Positions 59,123 to 64,000 of a stretch of 64,000 nt of DNA are shown here, in pieces. How positions within the stretch are numbered: the first letter of the stretch is position 1; each line of letters begins with the position of its first letter. Position numbers and translations under genes: made by a program. A model generated the notes under the pieces. It was not told where the DNA came from. It did not search any database and saw nothing but the letters and a program-made list of their open reading frames with translations. Source of the stretch: Cynocephalus volans (Eukaryota; Chordata; Mammalia; Dermoptera; Cynocephalidae); assembly GCF_027409185.1 (NCBI RefSeq), contig NC_084463.1, positions 109,788,133 to 109,852,132 of the forward strand, read 5' to 3'.

Positions 59123-59933
59123 CTGGGCCTGAGTCTTTTAGCAGACTACACCCCTGCAGTTCTATATTCCTGACCAGTCTGCACTGAGTGGTACTGTGCT
59201 GATTGGAGGGCAGATCAGCTGTCCATGTTGTGCCGCAGTGCTCCCCTGGTGGGCCTGTCTTCCTCACCTCCTGCACTCCAAACACCTCCCATGGGTTGGG
59301 CCATGCACCAGTCTCTTGTGATGACTCACCGGCCTCTTAGTGGCTCCTTTTTTCAGTTGTCTGTGGCTCCTTGCTCCTATATGGGTCCACAGGAACCCTG
59401 TTAGTGGTGTTTCTGGCCTGGGGGCCACCAAGGTCCTCTTCTTTCCAGCAGCTTCCAAGCAACTTCATACAAAGGCACAGCAGTGGCTTTTGCTGGCTCT
59501 TGCTGCATGTGCTTAACAGGGACAGCCTTGAAGCAGCTGGGGTTCGAAATGGTAGGAGCGGTGGTTCTCTCATTGTGGTTTCTCCTGACTTCATGCACTC
59601 CATAGGTCTCTCCTCTTTCCTTGAGTTCCAGCAGCCCCAGCTTGGCTGTCATTGCTTTTTTAATCATTGTAAATTGGTCGATTGTGGGAGAGGGTGACAC
59701 TGGGAACCCTCTATTCCACCATCTTGGTTGGAAACTGACATAATCTTATGTATAGAATACCCTAAAAGCTCCACCAAAAAACTCTTAGAACTGATAAATG
59801 AATTCAGTAAATTTGCAGGATACAAAACGACATATAAAAACCAGTAGCATTTCTGTAAACCATTAATGAACAAGATGAAAAAGAAATCAAGAAAGCAATC
59901 CTACTTACAATAGCTACAAATAAAATAAAATAC

Positions 59934-60364
59934 TATAGTGGATTGAATTATGTCCCCCCAAAACTCACTGAAACTTGAATTGTGTCCCCCAAGTTTTATG
60001 TATTAGAAACTTGGCCCCCACTGTGACTGTTAAGAGGGTGGGAAATCCTATTATAGTAATTGAAAGGTGGAGCCCGGAAGGGGTGTTGGATTGTAGGACT
60101 GTGCACTAGTGAATGGATTAAAAACGGTGGTCAGGGGTGTGGTTCTGAGGGCTTTAAAAGAAGAGGAGAGTCTGTCTTGCTCTCTCTCTCTGCTCTCTCT
60201 GCTTCCACCACCTTGCAATGTGAGACCCCTTGGTCACTGACACCACCACCAGATGGACTTTGGACTTCCCAGCCTCAGAAACTGTAAGCAATAAATTTTG
60301 TTTTTCTTTGTAAATCATCCAGTTTCAGGTATTTTGTTATAAGCAATAGAAACGGACTAATACA
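59934..60364 (+). mobile_element. MaLR (MLT1/MST-like) solo LTR
   Basis: 431 bp, from atagtggattgaattatgtc to gaaacggactaataca, with a gcaataaatt poly(A) region. The 5 bp duplication aatac (59929-59933, 60365-60369) lies in L1 ORF2 sequence that is continuous on either side. Confidence 0.88.
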
Positions 60365-61233
60365 AATACCCAGGAATAAATTTAACCAAGGAAGTAGAAG
60401 ATCTCTACAAAGAAAGCTATAAAAGACTGATGAAAGAAATTGAAGAGGACATAAGAAACAAAAACACATCTCAAGTTTGTGGATTGGAAGAATTAATATT
60501 GTGAAAATGACCATACTACCAAAAGCAATTTACAGACCGAATGCAATCCCTCAAAATACAAAATGACATTCTTTACAAAAATAGGGAAAAACAATCCTTA
60601 AATTCACATAGAACCACAAAAGACCCCAAATAGCCAAAGCAATCTTGAGCAAAAGGAACAAAGCTGGAGGCATCAAACTACCTGACTTCAAAATATACTA
60701 CAAAGCTATAGTAACCAAAACAGCACGGTACTGACATAAAGAGCCCCATAGACCAATACAACAGAATAGAGAGCTACAAAATAAAGCCACATATTTATAG
60801 GCAACTGATTTTCAACAAAGGCACTAAGAATATTCGTTGGGAAAGGACAGCCTTTTCAATAAATGGTGCTGGGAAAACTGGATATCCATATGCCAAAGAA
60901 AGAAACTAGACCCCTATCTCTCACCATGTATAAAAATCAACTCAAAGTGGGTTAAAGTCTTGAATATAAGACCCAAATCTGTAAAACTACAAGAAAACAT
61001 AAGGGAAATGCTTCAGGACATTGGTCTGGGCAAGGTCTTCTCCACAAATGGAGAAGCACAGGCAACAAAAGCAAAAACAGACAAATGGGATTATACCAAA
61101 CTAAAAATCTTCTGCACAGCAAAGGAAACAATCAACAGAGTAAAGAGGCAACCTGAAGAATGGGAGAAATATTTGTAAACCATGCATCTGATAAGGGATT
61201 AATGTCCAGAATATACAAGGAACTCAAACAATT

Positions 61234-61264
<31 letters not shown>

Positions 61265-62504
61265 TTCCAATTTAAAAATGGACAAATGAGCTGAAGACCT
61301 TTTGCAAAAGAAGACATACAAATAGTCAACAGGTACATGAGAAAAAAGTTCAACATCACTAATTATCAGGCATATGCAAATCGAAACCACAATGAGCTAT
61401 CATCTCACCCCAGTTATAATGGCTATTGTTATAAAAACACAGAAAATAACAAATGTTGGCAAGGGTAAAGAGAAATGTAAATTAGTACAGCCATTATGGA
61501 AAACGGTATTGAGATTCCTCAAAAAACTTAAAATAGAACTATATGTGATCCAGCAATCCCACTACTGGGTATTTACCCAAAGAAAATGACATCAGTATGT
61601 CGAAGAGATATCTGCACTCCCATATTTATTACAGCACTATTCACAATATACAAGATATGGAATTAACCCAAGTATCTGTCAACACATGAATGAATAAAGA
61701 AAATGTGGTATACACACAATGGACTACTTTTCAGCCATAGTAAAAATGAAATCCTGTCATTCACAGTAATATGGATGAGCTCGGAGGACATTATGTTAAG
61801 TGAAATAAGCCAGGAATGGAAAGAGAAATACTGCATGTTCCAAATATGTGGAAGCTAAGAAAGTTGATTGCATAGAAGTACAGAGTAGAATGGTGGTTAC
61901 CAGAGATTGGAAAGGCTATGGCGTGGGGGATATGGAGAGGCTAGTAAACAGATACAAAATTACAGCTAGATAGGAGGAATAAGATCTAGTAGTGATCTAT
62001 AGTACTGTAGGGTAACTATAATAAAGAACAATTTATTGTATACTATTTCAATTAACTAAAAAGGAGGATTTTGAATGTTCCGAACACAAAGAAATGTTAA
62101 ATATTTGAGGTAATGGGGAAAAAAATCAGTGGTTACCAGGCTTTCGGGGGAGGAGGAAGGGAGGGAGAGATGAATAGGTGGAACACAGAGGATTTTTAGG
62201 GCAGAGAAACTATTCTGTATGATATCATAATGGCGAATACATGACAGTATGCATTTGACAAACTCATAGAACTGTACATCACAAAAAGTGAACCCTAATG
62301 TAAATTTTAGTTAATAATAATGTATCAATATTGGTCCATAACTCTAACAAATGTACAAATGTAAGATGCTAATAATAGAAAAACCTGTGCTTGTGTGTTG
62401 GGTGGTATATGAACTGTCTGTACTTTCAGCTCAATTTTCTCTAAACCTAAAGCTGTTATAAAAATAAAGTTCTTACTTAAAAAAATTAAAAATGCCTATA
62501 TCAG

Positions 62505-62803
62505 AATTATATTAAGTGAAACAAGTCAGGCACAGAAAGAGAAATACCACATGTTCTCACTTATTGGTGGGAGCTAAAAATTAATATATAAATTCACACA
62601 CACACACACACACAAACCGGGGGGGGGGGGAAGAAGATATAACAACCACAATTATTTGAAGTTGATACGACAAGCAAACAGAAAGGACATTGTTGGGGGT
62701 GAGGGGGGAGGGAGAAGGGAGGGAGGTTTTGGTGATGGGGAGCAATAATCAGCCACAATGTATATCGACAAAATAAAATAAAAAATAAAAATAAAAATAA
62801 AAT
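62505..62803 (+). mobile_element. 5'-truncated young L1 3' end
   Basis: 299 bp consisting of the last ORF2 codons (acaagtcaggcacagaaag) plus the same 3' UTR as the young full-length L1, including the (ca)n and G11 tract. Target duplication aaaaatgcctatatcag (62488-62504, 62804-62820), 17 bp and perfect. Confidence 0.95.
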
Positions 62804-62820
62804 AAAAATGCCTATATCAG

Positions 62821-63902
62821 TTAGAAAAAAAGAAGAAAGAAAAAATGGGAGGGGACAGGGGATGAAACATGGGGAATGCAAAAATAAATATTAAAAAATA
62901 GTGCATTTTCTCCGAAAAATATCCATAATGTTGAATTTTAGAGTTCTATGTCTGTCTAAAGAGAACATGTTCATTTTTTTAGATTCATATATGTTCTGTT
63001 TAATCATCAGATTTATTAATTTGAGACTTCTTAGGTCAGATATGTTTCGGTGTATAGTAACATAATGCTCTAGGGCTTCTCTTGGATTTAATTTAGTTAA
63101 TTATAGCAAAAAGCACAAATACAATAAATAATGAGGTTTAATAAAAATAGCCAGTTCATTTATGGTTTCCACTAAATGAATTTAAAAATAAACAGCTGAG
63201 AATCAAATATTTCTGAAGTAAAATGGCATTATTGAGCGGTATTATGATGATCTTGGATTATATCAAAGTGAAGTGTCTTTGTCTTCTGAGCACACCCCTT
63301 TATTTCTGGCAACATACTCAAACCACTGGCCTATCATACTACCTCATGCCGCTGACCCCAGTGTTAGGAAGAAGAGGCAGATGACCCAGGCTTGAACAAT
63401 TTGTGTCTTTTCAAGGGTTTTTCTGACTGGCACAAGTGGAAAAGAACCTATAAACTATATGATTTCAGAGTTTTTGGTGTGGAAAACAGACCAACCAGCT
63501 ACCACATTTCTGACTGACTGGAAAATGCCAGTTTTTTATAGGAGAAGAAATGAGGTCAACATGCAAAGAGAACAAAGATGGTAGAAGAGATGGGGAAGGC
63601 AAGTCCTGACAACTTTCCTTCTTTGGAGCTGGTGACCCCAAAGCCACCTCTACCTTTGTCAGGCTTTAGAGGGTGAAATAATAACCTTCCCTTTCCACTT
63701 AAGGAGTTGGGTTTTTGTTGGGTTGGGTTTCTTTTACACGCAATTGAAAGAGCTCAGAATTTCTGATGGTAAAAGTTGTTAAACTCTAAATGAGTTCCAA
63801 GAAAAGCTTTCTTTCTAAGGAAACTCTCCAAGAATTAGGAAAGACTATTCTTTCCTTTAAAAGGCCTCAAGCCTAAATTTTTCCCTATGATTTCAAAAGC
63901 AG
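62821..63902. other. Intergenic, nothing recognised
   Basis: AT-rich then mixed sequence. No gene or named repeat. Confidence 0.3.
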
Positions 63903-64000
63903 GGCTGGCCAATTAGCTCAGTTGGTTAGAGCATAGTGTTGATAACATCAAGGTCCAGAGTTCAATTCCTACACCGGCCAGCCGCCAAAAAAAGAAAAAG
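63903..64000 (+). mobile_element. CYN SINE monomer at window end
   Basis: gctggccaattagctcagtt to caccggccagccgcc plus an A-rich tail that runs to the last base, so the downstream target duplication is outside the window. Confidence 0.92.

Larger units (their letters stand above)
51512..59735 (-). mobile_element. Composite non-autonomous retrotransposon, copy B, split by young L1
   Basis: Minus-strand element bounded by the 12 bp duplication tgacataatctt (51500-51511, 59736-59747). Its two parts, 59735-59141 and 52292-51512, total about 1.38 kb and align in order with copy A. They show the start caaccaagatggtggaatag, the aaaaagcaatgacagcc region, a segment with cccacaagaagttcccc and ggacaacaaattagttccag, three GC-rich tandem units (51650-51900), a CT-rich stretch, and ggaatgtaaaaataa plus an (aat)n tail. 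There is no open frame of note. Confidence 0.85.
51405..62487 (+). mobile_element. Old L1, host of nested insertions
   Basis: Plus-strand L1 ORF2 appears in three pieces: 51405-51511 (ending gcagatgacataatctt), 59736-59933 (resuming at the same codons, then taaaagctccaccaaaaaac) and 60365-62487 (ORF2 C-terminal half and 3' UTR ending in an A-rich tail). The gaps are a composite element and an LTR. Frames are broken throughout. Confidence 0.88.

Noticed and set aside
63903-64000. tRNA-Ile-like sequences as functional tRNA genes
   Set aside because: They have A-rich tails and target duplications, mutated anticodon arms and acceptor stems that do not pair. They are SINEs.

Overview
The window is nuclear DNA from a placental mammal. 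It holds one host gene in about seven exons and is otherwise dominated by retrotransposons. The lineage-specific signal is a very abundant tRNA-Ile-derived SINE without a tRNA-unrelated body, present as monomers, dimers and a GC-rich short form. This matches the CYN SINEs described from colugos (Dermoptera, Galeopterus/Cynocephalus), so I read the source as a colugo. That is recognition from memory; no database was searched.

Layout. Positions 1-6200 are intergenic: a MaLR solo LTR, two old L1 3' ends and several CYN SINEs, including a head-to-head pair. Positions 6200-32266 hold the complete TMEM41B gene on the minus strand. Its seven coding exons join without a frame break into 291 codons, and a CpG-rich promoter lies at 32267-32760. 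Introns carry CYN copies, a dead mariner transposon, MIR, MER5-like and L1M fragments. Positions 32760-64000 lie upstream of the gene. They are gene-poor, with a UBE2F processed pseudogene (43431-44921) and many layers of L1, LTR and SINE.

The most interesting part is a set of nested insertions, each bounded by target-site duplications. An old plus-strand L1 (about 51405-62487) was hit by a MaLR LTR (59934-60364). It was also hit on the minus strand by an about 1.4 kb composite element that carries no L1 ORFs. That element has an L1-5'UTR-like start and an about 105 bp tandem repeat near its 3' end, an organisation reminiscent of primate SVA. The composite was later split by a young full-length 6.8 kb L1 (52293-59122). 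In that L1, ORF1 is intact and ORF2 carries only two visible lesions. A second full-length copy of the composite lies at 37265-39027 and appears to carry a 3' transduction.

The parts fit together as a trans-mobilisation system. A recently active L1 lineage would supply endonuclease and reverse transcriptase, while the CYN SINEs, the composite elements and the UBE2F mRNA copy are its passengers. All have A-rich tails and 12-18 bp target duplications. I see no CRISPR array, operon, phage or other prokaryotic feature, and no second intact host gene.
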